A DNA stretch of 64,000 nucleotides from Ktedonospora formicarum (GCF_016587355.1 NZ_BNJF01000001.1:3935721-3999720); one strand, 5' to 3'. Counted from the first letter of the stretch, positions 44,576 through 53,106 are shown. Notes: generated by a model not told the origin, from the sequence alone. Made by a program: numbers and translations.

Positions 44576-45601
44576 ATGAGTCAAGACCAGAACCTATCTG
44601 ATGAATCCGTAGAGGCATGTATCCAGCGTGGCGCGGAGAATGCGGTCAAGTGTATGGGGGTGAGCGAGACGGACCGCGTTTTTATCATGACCGATAAGGC
44701 TCGCGAGGGGATCGCGCACAAGGTTGCCGATGCCGCCAGGGCTCGCCACGCTAACGTCGAGATGGTTTTGCTAGAGCAGTTTGGGACGCGCCCGCTGACT
44801 GTTTTTACCGATGAGTTCCGCCAGGCCATTATTGATGCCAAGCCAACAGTTACTTTTTATATCGCTACGGCCCAGCCTGGCGAGATTGCCTTCCGTATTC
44901 CCCTGCTTCCCTTCTTGCAGCAACTCAAGGTACGGCACGGGCATATGATTGGCATCGATGAGCGCCTGATGATCGAGGGGATGTGCGCCGACTATGATGA
45001 GGTCTTTGAGGTAACTAACAAAGTGTATGAGATCGTGCGCCACGCTAAGCACATCCATGTAACCTCACCCAAAGGAACCGACGTCAGCGCAACCTTCCAC
45101 CCCGATTGGAAATGGGTTCCTTGCCACGGGCGCTATACCACACCCGGAAGCTGGGGTAACCTCCCAGAGGGCGAGACCTATACCGCTCCCGCGACCGTTG
45201 ATGGCGTGCTCGTTTGTGAAGTGTTGGGCGACTTCTTCTCTGAGAAGTATGGCGTTTTGAAGCAGCCATTGACCATCAAGGTGAAGGATGGTTACATTAC
45301 GGAGGTCAGCGGTGAGGATAAGGCTCTGGCTCAGGAGGTCCATGACTATCTCTTCTCTAGTCCCAATGGTAATCGCGCGGGTGAGTTTGCCATCGGCACC
45401 CTGACGAGCTTGAAGCAACTCTCGGGGAACCTGTTGCAGGATGAGAAGATGCCGGGTCTCCATGTCGCCTTTGGTAACCCCTATCCCGAGTTGACCGGCG
45501 CTGATTGGACCGCGAAAACGCACGTCGATGTCATTCCAACACAGTGCACGATTGAGGTTGATGGGCGCGTCATCATGCGCGATGGCGTCTTCACCCTTTA
45601 A
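44576..45601 (+). CDS. M29-like metallo-aminopeptidase (COG2309)
   Basis: About 341 residues, resembling aminopeptidase T / leucyl aminopeptidase of the COG2309 group. Signatures include GEIAFRIPLLPFLQQLK, VTSPKGTDVSATFHPDWKW, GNLPEGETYTAPATVDGVLV, and the C-terminal metal-ligand region NRAGEFAIGTL, HVAFGNPYPE and KTHVDVIPT. Acid and His residues there fit a metal site. It removes N-terminal residues from peptides in the cytoplasm. ATG 44576 is used because the longer frame from 44516 would start at the predicted transcript start; GAGGAG lies 12 bases upstream. Confidence 0.85.
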   Translation: MSQDQNLSDESVEACIQRGAENAVKCMGVSETDRVFIMTDKAREGIAHKVADAARARHANVEMVLLEQFGTRPLTVFTDEFRQAIIDAKPTVTFYIATAQPGEIAFRIPLLPFLQQLKVRHGHMIGIDERLMIEGMCADYDEVFEVTNKVYEIVRHAKHIHVTSPKGTDVSATFHPDWKWVPCHGRYTTPGSWGNLPEGETYTAPATVDGVLVCEVLGDFFSEKYGVLKQPLTIKVKDGYITEVSGEDKALAQEVHDYLFSSPNGNRAGEFAIGTLTSLKQLSGNLLQDEKMPGLHVAFGNPYPELTGADWTAKTHVDVIPTQCTIEVDGRVIMRDGVFTL

Positions 45602-45672
45602 ATCTTACTGGTTACGCTGGCTTATTGTGGTGATATTTCAAACCTGAAGCGCCTTTCTTTCGTAGAATAGAG

Positions 45673-45704
45673 AGCGGGAAATACTCTAAGCGGTATTTCC
45701 CGCT
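45673..45704 (+). terminator. Hairpin after the aminopeptidase gene
   Basis: AGCGGGAAATAC (45673-45684) pairs perfectly with GTATTTCCCGCT (45693-45704) with an 8-nt loop. The T-run is short. Confidence 0.55.
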
Positions 45705-45789
45705 TGACAGGTAAGAGAATGCGCATTCCAATATCCTTCTCAGATATGTGTCGTTGCGCCTGTAGTGCGTGATGAAGAGGAGATGCCAT

Positions 45790-47526
45790 ATGACAGTGGC
45801 GAGAGGGCAGCACCTTATTGGTAAACAGTTTGGTTCCTGTGTGCTAGAGCAGGTGCTGGGGTATGGGGGGTCAAGCGCGGTCTTTCTCGCGCAACAGCAC
45901 GATCCTGAGCGCAAGGTCGCAGTGAAGGTCTTCCTGCCGCGCCAGAATATGGACCGGCAGATGTTACGCGAATACTATGATCGTTTCCTGCATGAAGCGG
46001 AGGTTGCGAGCTCGCTAGATCATCCCCATATCTTACCTATATATGCGTATGGCGAACAGGATGGCCTTCCTTATATCATCATGCCCCATATGTCGGGGGG
46101 GACACTTGCGCAATATATCTCCAAACGAGGAGCGCTCTCTTTACAAGAAACGCACTGGTATCTGGCACAAATCGCCCAGGCGTTGGAATATACCCATGAA
46201 CAGGGGTGGGTCCACTGCGATGTCAAACCTGCTAATATTCTGCTCGACGACGAGGGGCATGCCATGCTTTCGGACTTTGGCATTTCGCGTAAGCTGGCTA
46301 CCAGACAACAGGTCACTGATCTGGAGCGGGATGGAAACAGCGAGATGCTTATGGGAACGCCGGACTATATTTCGCCTGAGCAGGCTATGGGACGCGTTGT
46401 CGATGGGCGTTCCGATGTGTATTCGCTTGGAATTACCCTCTTCTATGTGCTGACAGAACAATTGCCGTTTAAGGCTGATTCAACCATCGCCCTGGCTCTA
46501 CTTCATATACATGAGGAGCCTCCTCTCCCTGGCATGATTCGTAAGGATGTTAAGCCTGCTGTTGATGAGGTCATAAAAAAGGCCTTGGAGAAGGCCCCCG
46601 AAGAGCGTTTTCAGAATGTCGAACATCTGAGCGAAGCCTTTGCTGCCGCACTGGCTGTCAAAGCGCGTCGTGTAGCTCGACGCTCTACACCATCGCGCTC
46701 TACACCATCGCGCTCTACACCCAGCAGGAGGCATGGTCGTCAATCTGGCACTTTTCTCAGAGGTAGTAAGCGCTCGCATCGAGGACTCCTGTTAGGTGGC
46801 ACGCTCCTGGTGCTGCTCCTTGTTAGCACAGTGATCTCGCTTTCGGGAGTGCTCATGACGTATTGGCCGTCAGCGAGCCTGGCTTCGCCCCGCCTTACTG
46901 GTGGCAAAACGCCTCAAGCTACACTTACTCAGGTTTCTGACCTCTTTGCCGAACGTACCCAGTGGCCGTTGAGCCAATCGTTCTTCTTTGATACTACCGG
47001 TGCGCAGTATCATATCGTGAATACCTCTCCACAAGAAGTCCCTCTGATATCACTCTATCAGCGGCGCAACTTCGACGATTTTCGCCTGGATATCTCGATG
47101 CAGGAGGTGCGAAACTCGGCCCCAAATGATGGCGGTGATTTCTATGGCGTCATACTACGCTCCGATGCTGCGCAATCTCATTACTATCTCTTTGAGGTCC
47201 TGACCTCGGATATTGGGCAGTATATCTTCCTACGCTACGATAGTACCGCGAGCCAGAAGTGGACTTCATTGGCAAGTGGATTAGCACCTATGCTACGTAC
47301 CGGCATGGGGAATGAGAATAAGCTTCGTATCGATGCCCAGGGGAATAGCTTTAGCATCGCTATTAATGGGCATTCTCTGGGCGATCCGATCAAAGATCAA
47401 TCCTCTGACGCTGCTACCGCGCCTAAAAGCGGACAAATTGGCTTGTATGTAGAAGAGCAAGGCATGGAAGTGGCCTTCTCTCATCTTCAGGTGACGGCGA
47501 GCACAGAAACTTCCCAGGTTTCATAG
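45790..47526 (+). CDS. Membrane Ser/Thr protein kinase with extracellular lectin-like domain
   Basis: About 578 residues. The kinase domain is complete: LEQVLGYGGSSAVFLA, VAVKVFLP with the Lys, HCDVKPANILL with the catalytic Asp, LSDFGIS, and GTPDYISPEQAMG. A basic linker includes three STPSR repeats, then a membrane segment (GGTLLVLLLVSTVISLSGVL). The extracellular part of about 210 residues has repeated beta-strand patterns (YGVILRSDAAQSHYYLFEVL, NKLRIDAQGNSFSIAINGHS, GQIGLYVEEQGMEVAFSHLQ), as in concanavalin-like or DUF1080-type domains. It should be an active sensor kinase. ATG 45790 has AGGAG seven bases upstream. Confidence 0.92.
   Translation: MTVARGQHLIGKQFGSCVLEQVLGYGGSSAVFLAQQHDPERKVAVKVFLPRQNMDRQMLREYYDRFLHEAEVASSLDHPHILPIYAYGEQDGLPYIIMPHMSGGTLAQYISKRGALSLQETHWYLAQIAQALEYTHEQGWVHCDVKPANILLDDEGHAMLSDFGISRKLATRQQVTDLERDGNSEMLMGTPDYISPEQAMGRVVDGRSDVYSLGITLFYVLTEQLPFKADSTIALALLHIHEEPPLPGMIRKDVKPAVDEVIKKALEKAPEERFQNVEHLSEAFAAALAVKARRVARRSTPSRSTPSRSTPSRRHGRQSGTFLRGSKRSHRGLLLGGTLLVLLLVSTVISLSGVLMTYWPSASLASPRLTGGKTPQATLTQVSDLFAERTQWPLSQSFFFDTTGAQYHIVNTSPQEVPLISLYQRRNFDDFRLDISMQEVRNSAPNDGGDFYGVILRSDAAQSHYYLFEVLTSDIGQYIFLRYDSTASQKWTSLASGLAPMLRTGMGNENKLRIDAQGNSFSIAINGHSLGDPIKDQSSDAATAPKSGQIGLYVEEQGMEVAFSHLQVTASTETSQVS
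46678..46729 (+). repeat. In-frame tandem repeat encoding STPSR units
   Basis: Three near-identical 15-base units of the form CGCTCTACACCATCG encode the linker between kinase domain and membrane segment. The third unit is slightly diverged. Confidence 0.7.
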
Positions 47527-47527
47527 A

Positions 47528-47570
47528 TGAATGAAGGAGCGATAAAAGCCTATCGCTCCTTCATTCATTT
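47528..47570 (+). terminator. Terminator of the Ser/Thr kinase gene
   Basis: TGAATGAAGGAGCGATA (47528-47544) pairs perfectly with TATCGCTCCTTCATTCA (47551-47567) over 17 bases, then TTTT. Confidence 0.85.
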
Positions 47571-48952
47571 TAGCCGTATACGAATGAAGGGCGCGTCGGG
47601 AAGAGGGTGTGTAACACAATTTCAGTGTCGGGACTGACCCTTGTCTCGGGAAAGACATGTTCCAGTTCTTCCAGGCTACGCCGCCCGAAGAGCAGTTGTA
47701 GGAAGACCAGGGGGGCGAAGCTCGCGCTCTCGTTTGGCTCATAGATTGGGGCGCGCCAGGGCTCGGCCTGTGTCAGCTTGCCATCTTGAAAGACCAGGCG
47801 TAAGCCATCCCGGAAGAAGTTTAACTTCACCTCGCCTCTGTAGCCCGCGAGAATCGAGTCCGCAAGCCGCCGTTCGAGCGCGGGCGCGATCAGGCGCATA
47901 AAGGCTGGCAGGTCTGAGACGCGCACATACCAGGCGTAGGGCTTCTCGCTCACTGGTGCTAGCTGCTTGCTGAAGGCGTCGTACAGAGGATGTGTCCCAC
48001 CCAGGTAGAGCTTGATAGACTGCATGGGCTCGTTCTCGCTATCCTCGACAATAGCCTGCTCACCCAGCGTTTTAAGCGCTCGCAAGAGCGAGGGCATCAG
48101 TTCACGCGCGTTGACGCCCGCTACGAGATCCATGGCCCAGACCCTGAAGAGCTCCTCCCAGCGGCGCGCGGCTGTAAACACGTACCCAAGTGAGCATCCT
48201 TGGGGATCGACGATAATCTGCACATCGTTATGAACATTACGGGGTCGTCCGGGTGCTGGCTCAATCTCCCACTCTTCAATATTGAAGCGCCAGAAAGCGT
48301 CGGGGAGCGCGTTCCAGACGATACTCTCTCCCTGGCGCTGAGTATAGCATTTTTGAATGAAGGGAATATCCTCAACCGTCGCGCGGCGCAGCGTACATCG
48401 CTCCTGTTCTCCCGCTTTGAGCGGTGGTATGTGTGCTAACTTGACTGTCTGGCTGCCGCCGAGATCGAGCGCGTATTCATAGCCGAACTGGCGATAGAAA
48501 TAGGGGATGCCGGTGACGCCCTGGACGATGCGCCCCTCGGACTCGCTCTGGGCGTGCAGCATCGCGAAGAGCTCACGTATCAGACCTTGATGGCGATACT
48601 GAGGGTCTGAGGCTACCATCTCAGGACGCCCAATCGGGAAGCGAATACCCTCATATTCCCAGTCATGTCGCCAGAGGCTAGCACAGGCTACGATGGGATG
48701 TCCCTTCCTACTGGTATCCTCGACCAGGCCATAATCGTAGGGGGTGGTAAAAGGACAGCGCCCGGTCATGAGCGAGCGAACGAACTCCGCCAGGCTCTTG
48801 TTCAGTGGCTGGTCGGCCTTGTGGCGAAAGGCCATGCCAACCAGGTGCGCGAGACCCTCGGTATCCTCGGGCGTTGACCAGCGCAGGACCAGCCCATCTC
48901 CCAGTTGCTTACGAAAGGGATGAGACAAGCCTGATCTGGCATCCATCTGCAT
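47570..48952 (-). CDS. Eis-like GNAT N-acetyltransferase
   Basis: About 460 residues with two GNAT-type domains and an SCP2-like C-terminus, as in Eis proteins. The first domain has VLRWSTPEDTEGLAHLVGMA, the acetyl-CoA region MVASDPQYRHQGLIRELFAM and GIPYFYRQFGYEYAL. The last 100 residues (ALERRLADSILAGYRGEV, KLNFFRDGLRLVFQDGKLTQ) match the SCP2-like part. Eis enzymes acetylate amines such as aminoglycosides or proteins, but substrate here is unknown. ATG 48952 has AAGGA upstream; the frame is open to 49057. Confidence 0.85.
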   Translation of the reverse strand: MQMDARSGLSHPFRKQLGDGLVLRWSTPEDTEGLAHLVGMAFRHKADQPLNKSLAEFVRSLMTGRCPFTTPYDYGLVEDTSRKGHPIVACASLWRHDWEYEGIRFPIGRPEMVASDPQYRHQGLIRELFAMLHAQSESEGRIVQGVTGIPYFYRQFGYEYALDLGGSQTVKLAHIPPLKAGEQERCTLRRATVEDIPFIQKCYTQRQGESIVWNALPDAFWRFNIEEWEIEPAPGRPRNVHNDVQIIVDPQGCSLGYVFTAARRWEELFRVWAMDLVAGVNARELMPSLLRALKTLGEQAIVEDSENEPMQSIKLYLGGTHPLYDAFSKQLAPVSEKPYAWYVRVSDLPAFMRLIAPALERRLADSILAGYRGEVKLNFFRDGLRLVFQDGKLTQAEPWRAPIYEPNESASFAPLVFLQLLFGRRSLEELEHVFPETRVSPDTEIVLHTLFPTRPSFVYG

Positions 48953-49301
48953 AGTAATCGTCCTTTTCTGGTAGATGAAACATTGTGAACGCATGGTTCG
49001 TGCCCACATGGAGGCGGTTGAGTAGCAGGAGGCCGCAGTTTTATGGCCTATACTCATTTGTTATGATATTGGGCGTGACTCTCGCTGTCAAGTGAAAAAA
49101 TGAGGTAGCTCTCGGCCCTACGAGTAGCCTATTCTCATCAAGATGCTCATCTGCTTATAAGGGCGCTGGTGGCGCGCGCGCCGCTTTGGGCGTATTTGAC
49201 ATAGCTTGCCCAACACTCTATACTGAAACTGACCGAAAATAGAACTTAGCCGCTGTGCTTGTTTGAGCTTGCATAGTGAGCCGAGAGGAGGATAGCTGGA
49301 T
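48953..49301. other. Intergenic region between divergent genes
   Basis: About 350 bases holding the ferredoxin promoter at 49196-49224 and a GC-rich GGCGCGCGCGCC palindrome near 49171. No gene or repeat copy is seen. Confidence 0.5.
49196..49224 (+). promoter_or_regulatory. Near-consensus promoter of the ferredoxin gene
   Basis: TTGACA (49196-49201), exactly 17 bases, then TATACT (49219-49224). Confidence 0.75.
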
Positions 49302-49565
49302 ATGGCTTATGTAATTACTCAGCCGTGCATCGGCGTGAGAGATGCTTCGTGTGTTGATGTCTGCCCCGTTGACTGCATTCACCCTTCTTCTGGTGAGCCT
49401 GGATATGAGGAGGCTGAGCAGCTCTTTATCAATCCCGATGAGTGCATTGACTGCGGCGCCTGTGAGCCTGCATGCCCGGTAACGGCCATTTTTGAAGAGT
49501 CTGCTGTTCCCGACGAGTGGAAGAGTTATATTAAGATCAACGCCGATTTCTTTAACCAGGGATAG
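49302..49565 (+). CDS. fdxA: Seven-iron ferredoxin (3Fe-4S and 4Fe-4S), FdxA-like
   Basis: An 87-residue low-potential electron carrier. The first motif is CIGVRDASCVDVCPVDC; the Cys normally second in the motif is Val12, as expected for a [3Fe-4S] site. The second motif CIDCGACEPACP is complete and fits [4Fe-4S]. The spacing and the C-terminal region match FdxA-type ferredoxins. GAGGAGG lies upstream of the ATG. Its partner enzymes are not evident. Confidence 0.9.
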   Translation: MAYVITQPCIGVRDASCVDVCPVDCIHPSSGEPGYEEAEQLFINPDECIDCGACEPACPVTAIFEESAVPDEWKSYIKINADFFNQG

Positions 49566-49578
49566 CGGATGATATAAA

Positions 49579-49643
49579 GGGCCTCATGCGAAAACCCTTC
49601 CTCGTGTGAGGGAGAGCCACTGTCGCCGAGGTTTTCCAGAGGC
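49579..49643 (-). repeat. Palindromic intergenic element, copy 9 (reverse, short form)
   Basis: CCTCATGCGAAAACCCTTCC at the left with GAGGTTTTCCAGAGG at the right. A CCTCGTGTGAGG hairpin lies inside. Confidence 0.7.
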
Positions 49644-49646
49644 TCA

Positions 49647-49733
49647 ATGTCTTAGGCAAAACCCAACGTTACTAGCGTGACGAGCGCTAACTCCTATGTA
49701 GATGGCACGACGCGCTCAGGTTTTTGTAAGGCA
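49647..49733 (-). repeat. Palindromic intergenic element, copy 10 (reverse)
   Basis: TGTCTTAGGCAAAACCCAAC at the left and GCGCTCAGGTTTTTGTAAGG at the right. The interior is diverged. Confidence 0.7.
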
Positions 49734-49922
49734 GAAAACAAAAGTCACAAAGAAATATCTTTCAAATTTTGGCCTGGGGCAAGCGACGTTTCACACTGCA
49801 AGGGGGAGCGGGCTTGCTCCTGGTAGTGTCTGGCATCTTTTGCATCTCGATGTGCTGTGATATACTACAGGTGCTACATTCTTTCAGTACACACACATAT
49901 CTTCTGTATGGAGCGAACCCCA

Positions 49923-50621
49923 ATGCCAACAACTCGACGTAGACGTGCCAATCCACCCGATCAGCCAGAGAACACAAACAATCACGCTGTTCCAACTGAA
50001 AATACCGCCGAGACAGCTGAAACTTCTCCCGCTGAACAAACAATAGAGAAGAAAACAACTTCTGCTGAGGCTGGGCAAGGGGCGCAGGGTGGTGAGGGTG
50101 ATATTTCCCCCTATCAACAGGCGCAAACTACTTACACAGGCATCCCAGCAAACAACAATGAGCGTCGTGTAGAGTCAAGGAACGAGCGCCATGACGTTCC
50201 CGCACCTGCCGAACAACCAGCCCCAACCGTGACGCGACGTCCGACCTTCCGCCGCCCGCCATTGTCTTCGGCTAGCGCGCTGAACGGGACGACACATATT
50301 GCCGCGCCACAGCCAACCCCGCTGCCCCCGCCGCCGCCGCCGGTAACGCCTCCACCTATGCCTACACCAACCCATGAGATTAGCCTGCCTCTGGGCAATC
50401 TATTACACTTGGCGTACAATCCCAGTTATACGGGCTCCGATGAGGCGCGCAAAACGTTGCTGCATAAGTTGGCTCAGGAAAGCAAAACCGGTGGGCGTGC
50501 GCGTTGTTGGAGCTGTGGCTCACTGGCGATTGCCTATGATTACTGGAACACGCGCAGCAAAAACTTTGGTGAAGTCGGCATCGCTTTTTGCGAGATTTGC
50601 GGTGTATGGAGTGTCATGTAA
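49923..50621 (+). CDS. Low-complexity protein with C-terminal zinc ribbon
   Basis: A 232-residue protein. The first 150 residues are polar, rich in Thr, Glu, Ala and Pro, with a poly-Pro stretch. The last 60 residues have RARCWSCGSLAIAYDYWNT and AFCEICGVWSVM, so two CxxC pairs form a zinc ribbon. ATG 49923 has GGAGCG upstream; the frame is open from 49857. The ribbon suggests nucleic acid or protein binding, but I cannot name a family. Confidence 0.7.
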   Translation: MPTTRRRRANPPDQPENTNNHAVPTENTAETAETSPAEQTIEKKTTSAEAGQGAQGGEGDISPYQQAQTTYTGIPANNNERRVESRNERHDVPAPAEQPAPTVTRRPTFRRPPLSSASALNGTTHIAAPQPTPLPPPPPPVTPPPMPTPTHEISLPLGNLLHLAYNPSYTGSDEARKTLLHKLAQESKTGGRARCWSCGSLAIAYDYWNTRSKNFGEVGIAFCEICGVWSVM

Positions 50622-50630
50622 ATCCTGTAG

Positions 50631-50700
50631 TGAGACCTACTCCTTATGAGAAAACCTGAGCACGGCAGTGCTAGCCGCGAAAGCGGCGTTGGTTTTCGCA
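50631..50700 (+). repeat. Palindromic element, copy 11 (tandem unit 1)
   Basis: A 70-base unit, TGAGACCTACTCCTTATGAG through GTTGGTTTTCGCA. It is identical to the next unit. Confidence 0.9.
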
Positions 50701-50770
50701 TGAGACCTACTCCTTATGAGAAAACCTGAGCACGGCAGTGCTAGCCGCGAAAGCGGCGTTGGTTTTCGCA
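50701..50770 (+). repeat. Palindromic element, copy 12 (tandem unit 2)
   Basis: This unit is identical base for base to 50631-50700. Confidence 0.9.
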
Positions 50771-50938
50771 TGAGACCTACTCCTTATGAGAAAACCTGAG
50801 CACGTTCGGGTTGATACGAGAACCAATGCTGCCTGAACAGCGGCTAGCGCAGACCCCCAGGCGGAGGGATGGTGCGTTCTGGTTCTCGTACACGGAATTC
50901 GTGCTAGCCGAGCGAGCGGCGTTAGTTTTCGCATAAGC
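50771..50938 (+). repeat. Palindromic element, copy 13 (tandem unit 3, interrupted)
   Basis: The unit begins as the first two (50771-50804), is interrupted by about 96 bases, and resumes GTGCTAGCCG through GTTTTCGCATAAGC (50901-50938). The insert carries its own inverted ends: TACGAGAACCA (50815-50825) and TGGTTCTCGTA (50880-50890). Confidence 0.8.
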
Positions 50939-51010
50939 TATTATCAAGTGTGTCCATATCTCTATCCGGCGTAGATGAGTCTCGGACAAGTATTTAGGGA
51001 GTAAGCCAGG

Positions 51011-51220
51011 ATGACAACAGACCAGGATATTGCTATAACCCCACGCTGTCCGCGCTGTAAGAGTATTATGTTTAAGCCTGCTGGTAGCACACTATACTGG
51101 CACGCGGATGCGAACCATCCAGCATGTAGCATTACAAATATACCCGAATCGCCTGAGTTTACGATGTCAGCGCGCGAGGCGGAGGCACAGCGTGCCGCCG
51201 ACGATGCTCTGGCACGCTAA
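51011..51220 (+). CDS. Small CxxC zinc-binding-like protein
   Basis: A 69-residue protein with CPRCKSIMF near the start and single Cys and His residues after it (HADANHPAC), suggesting a zinc site. The rest is a short helix rich in Ala/Glu. GGGAG lies upstream of the ATG. I do not recognise a family. It follows the repeat array and lies 288 bases before the BI-1 gene. Confidence 0.55.
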   Translation: MTTDQDIAITPRCPRCKSIMFKPAGSTLYWHADANHPACSITNIPESPEFTMSAREAEAQRAADDALAR

Positions 51221-51508
51221 ACCTCGCCCTCCATCGGAGTGTTCTATAGTAGGCGAGGTTGTGCTGGCGCACATGGAAGCGCCTATTCAAAGGTTATCGA
51301 TAGTGCATCGGCGTTAGCAGGGGTTCAGGCTGGCTATCAACGTCAGGGGTGTAACCCAGATTTGTATTTGTACGTATAGCTAATGAGTAGACTTTTAAAG
51401 GCGCGGAAAACCGTAACACCGCGTTTAATGTTGCTAACAAGGGCTCGCACTAGAGATGAGATACAGGATGGCGAATGCCTCTGTTAGTGTTGTCTGCGAG
51501 GTAGATCT

Positions 51509-52267
51509 ATGTACAATCCACGAAACAATAACCCATATGGTGGTGGCCCGTATAATCGCCCCTTTGGTGGGCGGAGACAGAACCTGTTTGGTTCGGCCTA
51601 TGATTATCAAAGCCTGCCATATGGCTATACTAATACAGCCGCGCAATCGAGCAGTTTGATGGGTAAGGTCCTGAGTATGTTGGGCCTCTCCTTCCTGATT
51701 GCCTCGGTTGGGGCATTTTTTGGCATCTCGATTGGTCTTGGTTCAGGAGCCTCTCTGTTCGTTGTCCTGCTTGGCTTTGTTGTCTTAATTGCGCTCCAAT
51801 TCTTGATCCAGCGCCAGGGCATTAACCTGTTCCTGCTCTATACCTTTACCTTTCTAGAGGGCCTCGCGCTCGCGCCCTTGCTCGGTGCCTACCTCTATGC
51901 CGCGCCCACGATCCTGTTTCAGGCATTCGCGATTACAGCGGTGGCTTCGATTGGCCTGGGCGTCTATGCCTGGACGACGAAACGTGACTTCTCGCGCCTG
52001 GGGGACTATCTCTTCTGGGGCCTGATCCTGCTCATCGTCGCTGGCCTGATTGGCTTCTTCTTCCGCTCACCACTCTTCTATACCGTGGTGGCCTTTGTGG
52101 GAGTTGCCATCTTCTCTGGCTTTGTGCTCTACTATATCCAGCGTGCGAAGTATATGGCAGACACCACTCCTAATGCGATTGGTCTGACTGTCTCCATCTT
52201 CCTGACTGTCATCAACCTTTTCCTGTATATCTTGCAGATTCTCTCCATCTTTTCGCGCCGCGATTAA
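51509..52267 (+). CDS. Bax inhibitor-1 (BI-1/YccA) family membrane protein
   Basis: A 252-residue protein with a Gly/Asn/Tyr-rich cytoplasmic N-terminus of about 50 residues and seven membrane segments. YTFTFLEGLALAPLLGAYL is the family's conserved core, and the C-terminus has QRAKYMADTTPNAIGLTVSI. BI-1 family members act as membrane ion channels, often for calcium, in stress responses; that is family knowledge. GAGGT lies upstream of the ATG. It has no operon partner. Confidence 0.88.
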   Translation: MYNPRNNNPYGGGPYNRPFGGRRQNLFGSAYDYQSLPYGYTNTAAQSSSLMGKVLSMLGLSFLIASVGAFFGISIGLGSGASLFVVLLGFVVLIALQFLIQRQGINLFLLYTFTFLEGLALAPLLGAYLYAAPTILFQAFAITAVASIGLGVYAWTTKRDFSRLGDYLFWGLILLIVAGLIGFFFRSPLFYTVVAFVGVAIFSGFVLYYIQRAKYMADTTPNAIGLTVSIFLTVINLFLYILQILSIFSRRD

Positions 52268-52321
52268 GCATGAGAAGTCTGGCTCGCAGTATACTATGTG
52301 TAGGTAGATGAATGCTCACTC

Positions 52322-52408
52322 TTTGTTCGGAAACCTGAGCGCTTTGTACTAGCCGCCGACAGGCGGCGCCGTGCCCTCGAATGAGGGTTGGTTTTCGCAT
52401 AAGACCTT
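52322..52408 (+). repeat. Palindromic intergenic element, copy 14 (forward, long form)
   Basis: TTCGGAAACCTGAGCGC at the left and GGTTTTCGCATAAGACC at the right. It carries both internal modules: CTAGCCGCCGACAGGCGGC and GTGCCCTCGAATGAGGG. Confidence 0.85.
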
Positions 52409-52441
52409 TAGATAGAGCAACGCGAAATACGCCGTCTACAG

Positions 52442-52476
52442 AACAAAACCGGAATAGAACTACGTCCGGTTTTGTT
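52442..52476 (+). terminator. Intrinsic terminator downstream of the BI-1 gene
   Basis: AACAAAACCGG (52442-52452) pairs perfectly with CCGGTTTTGTT (52466-52476) with a 13-nt loop. T-rich tail. Confidence 0.75.
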
Positions 52477-52495
52477 TTCGTGAATAGCTGTTACT

Positions 52496-52559
52496 ACTTA
52501 TTCGAAAACCTGACCATATAAGCCTCTGGCTACAATAGCGGTGCTGGTTTCGTATAAGC
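52496..52559 (+). repeat. Palindromic intergenic element, copy 15 (forward, diverged)
   Basis: CTTATTCGAAAACCTGACC at the left with GCTGGTTTCGTATAAGC at the right. The interior differs from other copies. Confidence 0.7.
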
Positions 52560-52703
52560 GCTTAGAAGCCTCTCTTAGTATAGGAGAGTGGATGTTAAGC
52601 ACTGAGCTCAACCTGTAGAGCATAAATATAAGGTAGAGAGAAAGGAGTGCGGCTCGCCCTCCACTTCACATAGTATGAAGGATGCTTGCCGCGAGAAATC
52701 AGT

Positions 52704-53060
52704 ATGAGCACACACGCGAATCTCATTCATGTTGGTGACCAGGACTTTAGCGATAAGGTCCTTCAATCCTCCACTCCGGTGATTGTGGACTTCTGGGCTG
52801 CCTGGTGTGGCCCCTGTCGCATGATTGCCCCTCACTATGAGCGCATGAGTGACGATTACCAGGGGAAACTGGTCTTCGCCAAAATGGACGTCGACGAGAA
52901 TGGTAATGTTCCCCGCCAGTATGGCGTCCAGGCAATACCTACTCTGCTGGTGTTTAAGGGTGGTCAGGTCATTGGACGCCTGGTCGGTGCCTCGCAGCCC
53001 GCGAAGCTGAAAGCAGACATTGATCGTATTCTTGCCGAAAATGGTGTTGCCACAGCATAA
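52704..53060 (+). CDS. trxA: Thioredoxin
   Basis: A 118-residue thioredoxin-fold reductant. The active site WCGPC is in VDFWAAWCGPCRMIAPH, and the cis-Pro follows in GVQAIPTLLVFKGGQ. It reduces disulfides in cytoplasmic proteins. ATG 52704 gives the normal length; a TTG at 52686 extends it by six codons and lacks family support. The terminator at 53069 follows. Confidence 0.93.
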   Translation: MSTHANLIHVGDQDFSDKVLQSSTPVIVDFWAAWCGPCRMIAPHYERMSDDYQGKLVFAKMDVDENGNVPRQYGVQAIPTLLVFKGGQVIGRLVGASQPAKLKADIDRILAENGVATA

Positions 53061-53068
53061 TCTTTTGA

Positions 53069-53106
53069 TGCAAATCTGGTCCCGAAAGGGGCCAGATCGC
53101 ATTTTT
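53069..53106 (+). terminator. Intrinsic terminator after thioredoxin
   Basis: An imperfect stem, GCAAATCTGGTCCC with GGGGCCAGATCGC, has a GAAA loop and is followed by ATTTTT. Confidence 0.75.

Larger units (their letters stand above)
49566..49922. other. Intergenic region with two repeat copies
   Basis: Repeat copies occupy 49579-49643 and 49647-49733. The remaining bases before the zinc-ribbon gene contain no supported gene. Confidence 0.6.
50622..51010. other. Intergenic region filled by a tandem repeat array
   Basis: Three copies of the repeat in tandem cover 50631-50938; the third has an inserted diverged copy. About 70 bases of plain sequence precede the next gene. Confidence 0.6.
52268..52703. 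other. Intergenic region with repeats and a terminator
   Basis: Two repeat copies flank the terminator at 52442-52476. The remainder before thioredoxin shows no supported gene or RNA. Confidence 0.5.

Noticed and set aside
50132..50419. Gly-rich minus-strand frame
   Set aside because: It is the antisense reading of the Pro-rich region of the zinc-ribbon gene.
50631..50938. Tandem repeats as a possible CRISPR array
   Set aside because: Units are 70 bases, directly adjacent, palindromic and lack unique spacers; no cas genes are near.
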